From assembly GCF_027409185.1 (NCBI RefSeq), contig NC_084465.1, positions 32,901,864 to 32,965,863 of the forward strand: a stretch of DNA of 64,000 nucleotides, in the 5' to 3' direction. Positions 12,000 through 23,099 of this stretch are shown here, one piece after another. A program made the translations under genes and the position numbers. Position 1 is the first letter of the stretch. Each line of letters begins with the position of its first letter. This stretch comes from Cynocephalus volans (lineage: Eukaryota; Chordata; Mammalia; Dermoptera; Cynocephalidae). The notes below the pieces were generated by a model. It saw only the letters and a list, made by a program, of their open reading frames with translations. It was not told the DNA's origin and did no database searches.

Positions 12000-12765
12000 C
12001 CTCAACTATTATAAATTACTCTGACAAAAAACAGCTCTATAGGAAAGGGGACACACACAAAAGAAAAACATATTGTCAGCAAATATTTAAAATCCTTAAC
12101 TGAATATTTGGAAATAAAATATACATTAAAATAACAATATGATACTATAGCTTTTTACCTCTGAAATTGTCATGTATTCAAATTTGATAACAACCATTGT
12201 GCTGAAACCAAAAAAAAAAAAAAAAATTCCCCAAAACCAAAAACAGATAATCCCTTAAATGGATGACGGAGGCAATGTTAACAGATATAGACTTCCTGGC
12301 AACTGGTTAATATATACAAAAGCAAATATTTTCTAAGCCTTCCAAATTCTTCTTCTAAAAATTTGCTCTGAGGAAATAATTAGTATCTGCCAAACCTTAA
12401 CTGCATTATTAAAGGCTGAAAATGTCCAGTGATCCAGGATTGGTTAAAGAAGTAACTGTGTTTCCTAAATTATTAGGTAGTCTTTTAAAATGATGTTCTT
12501 GAAACATGTTCATTGATATGTTAAGTTCTTCCAAATTATTACTAATGGGAAAACCTATTTTTCTAAAAAAACTTTTCAAAATACGCAGTTTTAAAATAGA
12601 TGTAATTTGGGCAATATACATCAGTGTGGTGAGAGTATGTATGATATCCATTTTTCTTAATTTGGCTCATCTATATTTATAATTTTTGTGGAGTGAACAT
12701 GTACTTAAAGTTTTTTAAGTAGTCTAATAATTATTATACACAAATGGAGTATGCCTCAAATATAT
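12000..12765 (+). mobile_element. old L1M 3' ORF2/3' UTR remnant
   Basis: Matches the order of ancient L1 3' ends: 'tgataacaaccattgtgctg', 'tctaaaaatttgctctgagg' followed by AAATAATTAGT, 'ccaggattggttaaagaag', 'aaaatgatgttcttgaaac' and a final 'tttataatttttgtggag'. Highly diverged. A poly(A) of 17 at about 12210-12226 interrupts it. Confidence 0.55.
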
Positions 12766-14638
12766 CCCTTGAAAAATCTTAAGTTTTATTCCTTTTAATG
12801 AAAAAAATTGGAAAACGTATTAAAAGCTCGTTGAGCCATACACTCAGCACAAAATTCTTATCTCTGACCGCTACCCTTTTTAACCCCATGGTAGAGCTCA
12901 CAACTATGTTTGTAAGAGCTAAAGCTGATGGGGCCAGTTGTAGACCACTCAGGGTCTCTTTCCCCCCATATGGAACTAGAATTCCAATCGACCAGTAAGC
13001 ATCACTTGAACAGAAAACAAACCCAAAGCTATGGAGTGTTGTGATACAGGCAAAAAAAAAAAAAAAAAAAAAAAAATGTGTCTATTGAAAGAGAGAGAAA
13101 GGTGAGGAAATAAGAGAAAAGATGGGAGACCACGTAATCCCAGAAAGACAAAAAGTAGTAACTTTAGTTACAGGCTTTTTCCAAAGTTTACAGACCCAGA
13201 TTGCACTTCCTGTCCCAGGATTCCAAGAGAAACCTATATTCCGATAAAGTCTGTTTTCTTCTTAACCTAGTTTAAGTAAATTTCTGTAATTTACAAGGAG
13301 AAAGCATAGATTAAGAAGTGCTCTGTCAGTTATGAAAACAGAAATTACACCAAGTATTTTAACAAGAGAATCAAATGGTTTAACAGGTACTGGAAGATCA
13401 AAAAGATAGAAATTGAATACTGAAGTATCATAAAGGCCCCAGTGACAGTAAGCAGCTACCACCCCGAGGGCTGGGGTAAAAAAGGAGAGAGCCTGGGAAT
13501 ACCAGAAACTAGCAGTTTGAGCAGGGACAGCCTGGCTTGTGCTTTTAATTAACAATCTTCGAGGAGAGGCCCCAGGAAGCTGAGACTCAGATATCTGAAG
13601 ACAAGATGTCAGCCAACTGGTGTTGGTCTCTCTGAAATGGCGAAACAAGGCTGGTTACAGGAGTTTGAGGAAAATAAGTAGAAACTGGAAATAATTGTTA
13701 TTGATACTCTCTGCCATTTCCAGGATAAATAAAGATTACACAAGTGATGTTGGTAGTCATGGAAAGAAAAACAGGAAAAAGCCTATCTCTTTTTCTTCCT
13801 CCAGACTTCCATTCTTCCTTCAGAATTCTCTATTGTCAAAGTTGAACAGGGAGGCAGCTGGTAAAGCAGAAATGTGGTTTGCAGAGTGCCAGCCCTAGTG
13901 AGACAAGGCAGAATACAAAACAGTAGGTTTAAAACTGGAAAAAAAAAAAGGCTTAATACCAAGCATATATGATAAAAGTAAATTTTATTTTACTTTTTAA
14001 TTCCATGTTTTATGCCAAACACAGTGTAAAAATAGTTGCAAAATGAATGAATAGCATTATAGAGAAACCATAGAAACCACTCAATAGATAAGTTCAGAGG
14101 AAATTTGCTATCTTGTCAGTCTGTGTTGTACTAAAATGTCTTTGAATTAGCTTTGTTTAGTCCTAAATGTAATTAAGTTTGTGAATTTAGAAGCAATTTT
14201 ATGTTTTGGTTGAATAAAAATGAAAAATTAAATTATTGCATTTTTTGTTCAAACATATTCATTTTGATAGTGTTTGTATTTAACATCTTCTGTCTATTGA
14301 GACATATCAATTAAAGTGTTTTATTTCTCTTATTAAATTCAAAAAATGTACAGTAACACTGAAATAGTTTTACAAACTTGCAGTTCTGCAATCAGTTCTT
14401 ACTACAATAGCAGTTCTTGCTATTGTAGAGAGCAATAGGCCAAGCTGCCACTGAAATACTTAAAAGAAAAAAACAAAAGAATTACAGAAATTATATTTTT
14501 AAGAATATACTTTAAATAACACTGTGGAATCAATAAAGACAAGATGAATTAAAATATCAGAAAAGAAAGCTCTCTTCTTGGTAATCTGACTCCAGACATT
14601 TTCTTCACTGGAGACATTTGCCAATTCTGGGAATAAGC
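12766..14638. other. unclassified sequence, includes A25 tract
   Basis: A pure A run of 25 lies at 13052-13076 but no SINE or pseudogene body could be recognised before it. A 128-codon minus-strand frame (13262-13648) has no known domain and no coding-like neighbours. The rest is AT-rich and featureless. Confidence 0.4.
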
Positions 14639-14639
14639 C

Positions 14640-15176
14640 ATAGATTGCAAAGATGGCTGTGATAATTCATCATATTCATGTATGCATGCCCTTTGCAATG
14701 TGATATTGACACTCATCCCAGTAAGAGGTAGAGTCTATTTCCATATTCCTTGACTAAGAGCTGGTTTTGTGACTTGTTTTGACCGAAACGTTGTGGCAGA
14801 AGTGAAGTTATGAGTTCTGGAGCCTAAAACTCAAGATGTCTTATTTTCTTAAAACAATGACCTGAAATTGCCATGTAAAGATGTCTAGTCTAATCAACTA
14901 GATGATGATAGGCCATGAAGAGAAGAAAAAAGATGTCCAGTTCTATAGCCAACATCATGTACTGAACATGTGAGTGAGGCCCTCTTGGACCACCCAGCCC
15001 CAATGTGCTGAGAGATGACACAGCTGCATGAGGACCCCAGGTGAAGCCCACAAATAAGCCACCCTGCTGATGCCAGCCCAAACTGATGACCCACAGAATT
15101 ATGATCAAATAAATAGTTGTTTTATAAGCCACTAAGTGCACAGTGGGTTATTACACAGTAATATATAACTGATACA
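14640..15176 (+). mobile_element. MLT1-type MaLR LTR
   Basis: Landmarks: 'cactcatcccagtaagagg', 'tgacttgttttgaccgaaa', 'aacatgtgagtgaggccct', 'gacccacagaattatgatca' followed by AATAAATAG, and 'taagccactaagtgc', ending 'taactgataca'. This is the usual order in ancient MLT1-group LTRs. The minus-strand open frames at 14890-15141 are shadows. Confidence 0.75.
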
Positions 15177-15775
15177 GTTGTGCATGGCCGAGGCAGAGGG
15201 ACTCTACTGGAGGAAAGCAGCAAGTGTAGCTTTTGATGTCCATGTGGGCTGGTATAATGAGTTAGAATCTAGAAGATCCACAAATACATTTCTAGTTTTC
15301 CTTATGAAATTTTCTAAGGGATGGAATGAGACAGGAGGGTGGGATGTGACTAAGACAGAAACTTCTAAGAAGCAGAAAGGAAATTCTTACAGTCTTGCAA
15401 TGATTAGTAAACAAAGTCTTGTCAATGGGAGGAAGTTTGCATAAAATACATGCTTAGTCTGAGACTCAAGAAAACTGTCAGACTTTGAAGCTGCACAAAG
15501 TGGAAGGACACAAACCTAAGCTTAAATTTCTGAAGGACCAAAGTACATCTCCCATATGTTTCAAGTCACAGAGAACTGCCAAGCTCTCAATCAAAAACTC
15601 AGGAGCCTCATGCTCAAGAAAACAGACAAATCAGAAGTAAATCGAGGCTAAATAAAGAGTAACTCAACTTAATCTTTGTTTAAATTGAGGTTATCAGCTC
15701 TACACTATTTCTACCTAACAAAAGAAAGGACAAAACCTCCTTGGGAAGAATAATATCAACTTCTATAATATGCAA
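15177..15775. other. unclassified AT-rich sequence
   Basis: No gene recognised. It may be the diverged 5' part of the L1-related element that follows. The 88-codon frame at 15178-15444 has no recognisable feature. Confidence 0.4.
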
Positions 15776-15779
15776 CCTC

Positions 15780-17510
15780 TAAAATTATTTTATACACAAT
15801 GTCTAACAAAGAATAAAGAATTATGAGATATGGAAAGAGAACAGCATGATCACAAGAGGATACAGAAGACGATAAAGGCAGACCTATAGATAATCCAGAT
15901 AATTGAAGTTAGTAAATAAAACTTAAAAAATAATTATTTTAAAAGAAATTTTTAGTAAAATGGACAAAAAGTTGAAAATAGTTTAAAAGAGAACTGAAAT
16001 CTTTAAAAAAAAAAAAGTAAGAGAATATTCTAGGACAATAAAACATAATACCTTCCATTAAGAACTCACTGGATGCATGTAACAGTAAACTAGACACAGC
16101 AGAAGGCACTGTAGAATAACAGAAAAATCCAATCAGAACCACAAAGAGAAAAGAATGAAAAGAACAGAATGCACTATAATAGACATATGGGAGACAAACT
16201 GTCTAAGTCTGATTAATTGGAGTCCCAGGAGAAGAAAGAATGGGGATGGAGTATTATTTGAAGATATAATGGCTGAGAATTTTACAAAACTAATGAAAAA
16301 TATAAGACCACAGATTAAAAATGCTTTGCAGAACCTATGCAGGATATTACAAAGAAAACCACACACAGGCACATAATAATTGAACTGTTGAAAACCAATG
16401 ACAAGAAGAAAATGTAAAAGCAGGTAGAGAAAAAAGATATATGAATGTCAGAGAAACAATAAGAATGATGGTTGACTTCTCAAAAGAGTTGGAGGAATCC
16501 AGAAGACAATGTAATGTCATTTTAAACCAGTAAAAGAAAAACCAAATTCATAAAATATAATCAAGTGAGCATTCTAAAACTGAAAAGAAATGGAGTATCT
16601 AAAATTACAAACTTCTATAAAAGTATAACAGCAGATTAGACACAACATAAATTATCACTAGTAAACCTGAAAACAAAAACAAAAATAAATATATATCCTA
16701 AAGCACAGAGAGATAACATAATGGAAAAGACAGTTGAAAGGTCTAAGATATGTATAATTGAATTCCCTGTAAGAGTGAGGATGGAAAAAGAGAAGCAATA
16801 TTTGGAGATATAATAATCAAAAATTTCCCAAGATAGATCAAAGAAAGTAACCCACAGATTCAAGAAGCTCTGTAAGCTTTAAGCAGAATAAATACAAAGA
16901 AGAACGTATCTAGGTATGACACAAAAATAAAAAAGGAAAAGAGAAAATCTGAAAAGCATTGAGGGGCAAAAGTCACATTACATTTAAATGCACAACAGTA
17001 ACAGTGACAGTATAATTCTTAACAGAATGAAAAAAGCCAAATGACTATGGAACATAAGCTTTAAAATTATGGTGTGAAGGGGATGGCAGACAAATTAAAA
17101 TTTTACATGCAACAAAAATACTTTTCAAAAATAAAAATAAAATAATTTGTTCAAAAGTGGTATTCATCCTTGCCAAAAAAAAAAAATAATAAGAGAACTC
17201 ATTGTCATCAAACCTAAAATAAAAGAAATAGTTATCTAGACAGAAAAAAAATTATGTTAGAGAGAAACACGGCCCTAAAGAAAGGCATAAAGGATAACAC
17301 TAGTGGAAAATTAGGGGGTGGGGTAAATATAAATTTAGTCTTTTACAAAACAATATTAGTAACATCACTGGGATTTAAAATATATGTGAAATTAAATTTC
17401 TGTCAACAATGATTCAAAAAGCATCATTATAAAAATTATCAATCTCAGAAATAAAAGAGTCCTACCAGACTTAAAAATATAAATGAACATTAGATGGAAA
17501 CAAAATTACA
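15780..17510 (+). mobile_element. HAL1-like / L1M ORF1-derived sequence in two tandem copies
   Basis: Two diverged copies of the L1/HAL1 ORF1 RNA-binding segment lie in a row. Copy one (about 16185-16500) holds 'ttggagtcccaggagaaga', 'ataatggctgagaattttac' and 'aagaaaaccacacacaggc'. Copy two (about 16735-17010) holds 'aagagaagcaatatttgga', 'cacagattcaagaagctct' and 'gcagaataaatacaaagaag'. Both contain many stops. They fit ORF1-only HAL1 elements or truncated L1M; the family cannot be settled by eye. Confidence 0.6.
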
Positions 17511-17514
17511 GCTA

Positions 17515-17752
17515 GATAGGAAAAATAAGTTCTAGTGGTATACAGTAATGCTAGGCATCTATAATTGACAATAGTTTTTTGTATGTTCTCAAATGGCTAG
17601 AATAGAGGAGATCAAATGTTCATAGCAAAGACATGATAAAGTTTTGTGGTAATGAACATGCTAATTACCTTGTTTTGATCATCACACATTGTATACATGT
17701 ATTGAAATATAACTTTGTAATACATAAATATGTACAATCAATTTGTTTAAAT
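17515..17752 (+). mobile_element. L1 3' UTR end (L1MA-type)
   Basis: Same terminal block as at 9400 and 21500: 'aggaaaaataagttctagtg', 'gatcatcacacattgtatac' and 'acataaatatgtacaatc'. It ends immediately before the start of another L1 5' UTR. Confidence 0.8.
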
Positions 17753-18452
17753 TGGTAGGCAGAGGAAGATGGCCAGCTAGAAGGATGCATCCCTCTTCTG
17801 TCCCACAAAAACGGAGAATAAATACATGGAATATGCAACTATATTTGGACAAAATGGCAATGGAAGAGAGCTGGAACACATCAAAAGAGCAGCAGAGACA
17901 CTGGTGATTGCAGAAACTCAAGATAGCCAAATAGAGGATGTCAGAAAATTCCCAGCCACCACCAACCCATCCCACTACTGGGAGCAGTAAGGACCCAGGA
18001 AAAATCCCTGCCTGCAGGAAAGAGGTGAGTATGTGCAGCTCCATGATCCAGTAGCCCCTGCAGCCACACACCTCGTGGTGGGAACTACTCATGGAGTCCA
18101 TGTGACTGCATTGACCTAGAAAGGATCACACACGGAATCACCCAGATCCCTGAATCCCAGGCCACTGCAGTGATCAATCACAGTTTGGGTTCAGTCCCAA
18201 CACATAGGGAATTATTTTGATTCAGTCCTGGCAGCAGTTCTATACCCCTGCGGTCACATCATTTTGATGGGTTGCCTACCCCAAGAGGTACCTGAGCCCT
18301 GGAAACAGGTGGTTCAGTGCAGCAAGGGTGCCACCCTCAGGACAGAAAAGGTTGGCATGCACAATTTACAGAGCCAGAAAGTCACCCAATCACCACCTCT
18401 AGCCACTGCTGGCAACCCTGCCTTCTTTGATGAAATGCCCTTGTAGTTGTTA

Positions 18453-19180
18453 CTCATGCCTCTCTCAAGCAAAGGCCCATGACTGCAGCTCCAGCGAGCC
18501 TGCCCAGAGCTGCCCTCTGCAGCAGTGGGACTTCAGAGGGACTCAGCATCTCTCTTGGGGGTACATCAACCCATCCATAGCCCCAGTGACCTCATGGAGG
18601 GCTGCTCCTCAGCCCAGCTGAGGATCTGCAGTGTTCCAGTAACACTCCAGGTCACAGGGGCATGTGCACAATAGCAGCAGCCTTGCCTAGAGTGGCTACT
18701 CCAGCTGAACAGCTACAGAGGGCTCCAGTATCCCTCTTGGGGGTGAAGGGTCCCACCCAAAACTGTATACACCTTGTCCAGAGTAACCAATTTCAACAGC
18801 GGTGCTGCAAGGTAACTCAGTGCCACTTTTGAGGTTACAGGGCCCCACACACAAATCCAGTGACCTCATTCCATATTTCCCATTTCAACAGTGAAGCTAC
18901 AGAGTACCCCAGTGCCTCCCCTGGGGGTATAGGGCTCTGCTCATAGACCCAGAGGACACCACTGAGTCACTCACTCTAGATGAGGGTCTGCTGAGCACCT
19001 CATTGTCTCCCTCAAAGCATAAGATCCTAACCCCAATCCCCAGAAACCCTGCCCAGTTTTGTCCATTCAAGCTGAGGAGCTTCAGAACACCCTGGTGCAC
19101 TTATAAGAGTCACAGAATACTAGTCAGGGTGCTAGTGAGTCCACCAATGATCATACACCTCACTCAAGGAGTAACAAGGC
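18453..19180 (+). repeat. tandem ~91-bp units in L1 5' UTR
   Basis: A motif of the form 'ctcagtgcctcTCTTGGGGG' followed by 'taYagggctccac' recurs at 18453, 18542, 18635, 18724, 18816, 18908, 18999 and 19090, i.e. every 89-93 bases. The units have diverged from each other but keep position and order. This resembles the monomer arrays that serve as promoters in rodent L1s (established for mouse); promoter function here is inference. Confidence 0.75.
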
Positions 19181-19507
19181 TCCCACCCACTTCTTCAAAG
19201 AGCTCAAGGGCTTGCCCACAACCTCGGTGACCCAACACAGTGTTACTCACTTCAGCAAGGTACTACGGAGTGCCCAAGTACCTAGACCATGGAGGCACTC
19301 ACTGACAGCTCCAACATTGAATACAGTGAAAGTAACCACATGGAGACTACACTAATGTGTCTACCCAGAACCAAAACAAACACCCTACCCAATGGTCAAT
19401 ATAAAACACATCTACAAGAGGGTGTCTGTCTCCCTACAAGCCACTTCAGAGTATTTTAAAAACTGCTCCACCAGATGGCCATATAGCAAAGTAGGGATAC
19501 TAAAAAT

Positions 19508-19990
19508 ATGAAAAAACAAGAAAATATGATACCCTCAAAGGAATACAATAGTTATCTATTACTAGACCCCAAACAACAGGAAACATTTGAAATGACTGAA
19601 AAGGAATTCCAGACAACAATCTTAAGGAAACTCAGTGAGAAAAAAGAAAACTCAGACAGATGATACAATGAGATGAGAAAAACAATCCAGGATCTGAAGA
19701 ACTAATTTTACAAAAAGATAGATACCTTAAAAAAGAATGTAGCAGAACTCTTGAAACTGGAGGATTCATTTAACAAAATAAAAAATACAACCAAGAGCTT
19801 AAGAAACAGGCTACAGCAAGAAGAAAAAAGAATTTCTGATCTCTAAGAAAGTCTTTTTGATAAAACCCAGGCAGACTGACAGATCAAAAAAAAAATTAGA
19901 AAAAAGAATTTTAACAAAAAGAAGAAAACCTAATGAGAGCTATCAAACAACCTTAACCATCTGAATCATGGTGTTCAAGAAGGGGAAGAG
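19508..19990 (+). pseudogene. L1 ORF1 remnant
   Basis: Opens with ATG and reads about 50 codons with the ORF1 motifs LDPKQQE and TEKEFQ..ILRKL before a stop, paralleling LDPIEQE and DKEFRVIILRKL in the intact ORF1 of this window. Coiled-coil-like Lys/Glu-rich sequence follows with more stops. Similarity breaks off at the equivalent of the MGIPEGEE motif, where a deletion joins it to ORF2. Confidence 0.75.
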
Positions 19991-19999
19991 AAAAGAAAA

Positions 20000-20730
20000 G
20001 GCATTTTCAGACCACATTGGAGTTAAACTAGAAATCAAACAAGTGAAACTTCAGAAACTATACAAATACATGAAAATTAAACATATGGGTCAAAGAAGAA
20101 ATTAATCAGGGAATCAAAAACTTTCTTGAAACAAATGGAAATAAAAGTACATCATACCAAAACCTATGGGATACCACAAAAGCAGTACTAAGAGGGAAGT
20201 TTATTGCAATAAATGCCTACATCAAAAGAATAGAAAGACTTTAAATAAACACTTCAACGAACTAGAAAAAAAAAACAAGAACAATCCAAAAATTAGTACA
20301 CAGAAATAAATAATAAATATTAGAGCAGAACAAAATGAAATTAAGACAAAATAAGTACAAAAGATCAATGAAACAAAAAGTTGGCTTTCTGAGAAGATAA
20401 ACAAAAATAGACAAACCATTAGCTGAAATAACTAAAAAAGAAGAGAGAAGTCCCAAAAAACAAAAATCAGAAATGAAAAAGAAGACATTACAACTAATAC
20501 CATAGAAATACAAAGAATCAAGGACAAAAACTATATGATCATCTTAATAGATGCAGAAAAAGCATTTGAAAAAATTCAATATCCCTTCATGATAAAGACT
20601 TCCAACAAATTAGGTATAGAATGAAAGTATCTCAACACAATGAAAGCCATACATGAAAAACCCACCACCAACATCATCTTGAATGGGGAAAAGCTGAAAG
20701 CTTTTCCTTTAAGAACAGGAACAAGACAAG
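20000..20730 (+). pseudogene. L1 ORF2 middle fragments
   Basis: Follows ORF2 from the segment after the endonuclease ('accaaaacctatgggatacc', equal to YQNLWDT) through the 'ttggctttctgagaagataa' stretch. It then jumps to 'tatatgatcatcttaatagat' (the [10 protein letters not shown] region of RT) and stops after 'ggaacaagacaag' (the RTGTRQ region). Frame-disrupted; the FADD catalytic box is deleted. Confidence 0.8.
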
Positions 20731-21105
20731 CCTCTATGGAAAATGGTATGGAGGTTCCTCAAACAATTGCAGATAGATCTACCATATGACCCAGCTATCC
20801 CACTGCTGGGAATATACCCAGAGGAATGGAAATCATCAAGTCAAAGGTATACCTGTTCCCCAATGTTCATCGCAGCACTCTTTACAATAGCCAAGAGTTG
20901 GAACCAGCCCAAATGTCCATCATCGGATGAGTGGATATGGAAAATGTGGTACATCTACACAATGGAGTACTACTCAGCTGTAAAAAAGAATGAAATACTG
21001 CCATTTGCAATGACATGGATGGACCTAGAGAGAATTATATTAAGTGAAACAAATCAGGCACAGAAAGAGAAATACCACATGTTCTCACTTATTGGTGGGA
21101 GCTAA
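20731..21105 (+). pseudogene. L1 ORF2 C-terminal fragment
   Basis: An open frame of 120 codons corresponds to the last part of ORF2p, beginning at PLWKMVWRF and ending HMFSLIGGS with a stop. It is nearly identical to the same region of the young L1 at 49.76-50.13 kb. The zinc-knuckle just upstream is missing because of the deletion. Not an independent gene. Confidence 0.88.
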
Positions 21106-21337
21106 AAATAAATAAATAAATTCACACAGACACACAAAAAAAACCAGGGGGGGGGAGAAGACATAACAATTACAATTCCTTGAAGTTGACATGACAATCA
21201 TACAGAAAGGACATTGTTGGGTGGGAGGGGGGAAAGGGAGGAGGGAGGGAGGTTTCGGTGATGGGCCACGATAATCAACCACATTGTATATCGACAAAAT
21301 AAAATTTAAAAAAAATAATAATAAAAATAAAAATAAA

Positions 21338-21385
21338 AAATGGAAGGAAGGAAGGATGTAAGGAAGGAAGGAAGGAAAGAAAATC
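21338..21385. repeat. (GGAA)n-like simple repeat
   Basis: Imperfect GGAAGGAA run following the A-rich tail of the L1 element. Confidence 0.9.
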
Positions 21386-21389
21386 ATAA

Positions 21390-21760
21390 TAACACATTGA
21401 ACTTTCAAAAGGAGAGAAGAGAACTGTGGTTACTACAGCTTGGGAAGGGGATGGGAAGAGGGACCACAATAAATGGCTTAATGGACACAAAACAGCTAAT
21501 TAGGAAAAATAAATTCTATTGACATACAGTCAAGCTAGGCCCCTACAATTAAAATTAATTTACTGCATGTTATCAAATGACTACAAGATAGGTGATCAAA
21601 TGTCCTCAACACAAAGAAATGATTAAATTTTGTAATGATGAAAATGCTAATTAGCCTGATTTGATCATCACACATTGTATACATGTATTGATATTCAGTT
21701 CTGTGCCCCACAAATATGTATTATCCATTGTTTCAATAAAAAATAAAATAAAAATAAAAA
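21390..21760 (+). mobile_element. L1 3' UTR end (L1MA-type)
   Basis: Contains 'gagaactgtggttactacag' and 'ttgggaaggggatggg' of the L1MA-type 3' UTR, then the common terminal block ('aggaaaaataaattctattg', 'gatcatcacacattgtatac', 'cccacaaatatgta') and an A-rich tail. Confidence 0.8.
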
Positions 21761-21789
21761 TAATTTTTTAAGATTCAATTAAAAAAATT

Positions 21790-23095
21790 ATTTTATAAAA
21801 ATAGAAGAACATTAGAAACAACTTTACATTAATACTTGGAAACCATAATATACCAAAATTAATACAAAAAGAATAAAGATAAATTAATGCTCATAAACCT
21901 ACTGAATAAATTGAATTTTCAAAAACCCAAAAAACAAAGAAAAACATATTTTTCAAAAGCTTCACTAGTAACAATTTCCAAATATTTAGAGAAGAAATAA
22001 TATCAAGCTTAGACAAACTTTTTCAAAGAATAGAGTGGATACGTCTCACTTTATTTTATACCAATATGTTTGTGACAAGAAAGAGAAATTACAGACCACT
22101 ATCTCTTGCAAACATGTATGCAAAAATGTTTTTTAAATTTTTATTTAATTAAATATAACAATATATAAAAAGGATAATGTATCATAACTAACTTAGGTTT
22201 AATTCCAGGAATGCAGGATTGAGTAAACACGCAAAAATTAATTAGTTTAATTTGTTACATTAACAGAATAAAGGAGAAAAAATATACAATAATTTTGATA
22301 GATGTGAGATTTGGTAAAATTCAACATCTACTCATGATTAAAAAAATATTCTTAGCATACTGGGACTGGAAAGGAACGTTCTTACTCTTATAATGGTCGT
22401 TTATGAAAAATCCATAGCTAACATTATACTTAATGATAAATGAGTAAATGCCTTTGCTCTGAAGTCAGGAACAAGACTCAAATGTTCACTGTCACCATGT
22501 CTTTTCAACATTGTACTAGAGGTCCTAGCATGTGTAATAAGGCAGGTAAAAGAAATTATGGGTATGAAGATTAGAAAGAAGTAAGCAAAACTATTTATTT
22601 TCACATCATTGGTGTATATATATTTAAAAATCCAAGAAAGCATACAGGAAAACTACTAGAACTAATAAATGAGTTTACCAAAGTTGCAGGATTAACAAGA
22701 ATAATATAAAAAACAATTGTACTTTTGTGTGCTGGCAATGAATAATTGGAAAATAAAATTTTAAATCAATGTCATTTGCAGTAGCATAAGATCATCAAAT
22801 ACCTAAAAGCAAATCTAATAAAAGATGTGCAAGACCTCTGCAATGAAAATTTCAAAACCTTATTAAGAAAAATGATATAGGCATTGACCATATTTACAAT
22901 TTGGAAACCTCAATATTTTCAAAATGTCAATTCTCCCCAAATTAATCTATGTTTCAATGTAAGATCAACCAAAAATCCTAGTTGTATATAAGTGTTTGTG
23001 AGTGTATAAATTAACAGTATCAATTCAAAGAAACCTGAATAACCAAGACAATCTTGAAGAAAAACAAACTTGCACTTAGACTATAATATTTCGAG
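21790..23095 (+). mobile_element. old L1M ORF2 reverse-transcriptase remnant
   Basis: Recognisable RT landmarks in sense: 'attccaggaatgcaggatt', 'acaataattttgatagatg', 'aagtcaggaacaagactca' followed by 'ctgtcaccatgtcttttca', 'aaagttgcaggattaacaag' and 'ttcaaaaccttattaagaaa'. Many stops and indels; much older than the L1 copies on either side. Confidence 0.8.
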
Positions 23096-23099
23096 GGCC

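Larger units (their letters stand above)
17755..21312 (+). mobile_element. internally deleted L1 with long repeated 5' UTR
   Basis: Starts with an L1 5' end ('gcagaggaagatggccagct'), followed by a GC-richer 5' UTR of about 1.7 kb, the ORF1 start, ORF2 pieces, the ORF2 C-terminus, a G-rich 3' UTR and an A-rich tail ending 'cgacaaaataaaattt' plus poly(A)-like runs. At least three internal gaps relative to the intact L1 at 44.7-50.4 kb are visible: ORF1 middle to ORF2 middle, within the RT N-terminus, and RT to C-terminus. Non-functional. The 3' UTR closely resembles that of the young L1 at 50.1 kb, so both belong to related subfamilies. Confidence 0.85.

Noticed and set aside
13052..13076. Poly(A) of 25 as the tail of a SINE or processed pseudogene
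   Set aside because: No recognisable element body or target duplication was found upstream.
13262..13648. 128-codon minus-strand frame near 13.3 kb
   Set aside because: No recognisable domain, no start context or splice partner; random length for this amount of sequence.
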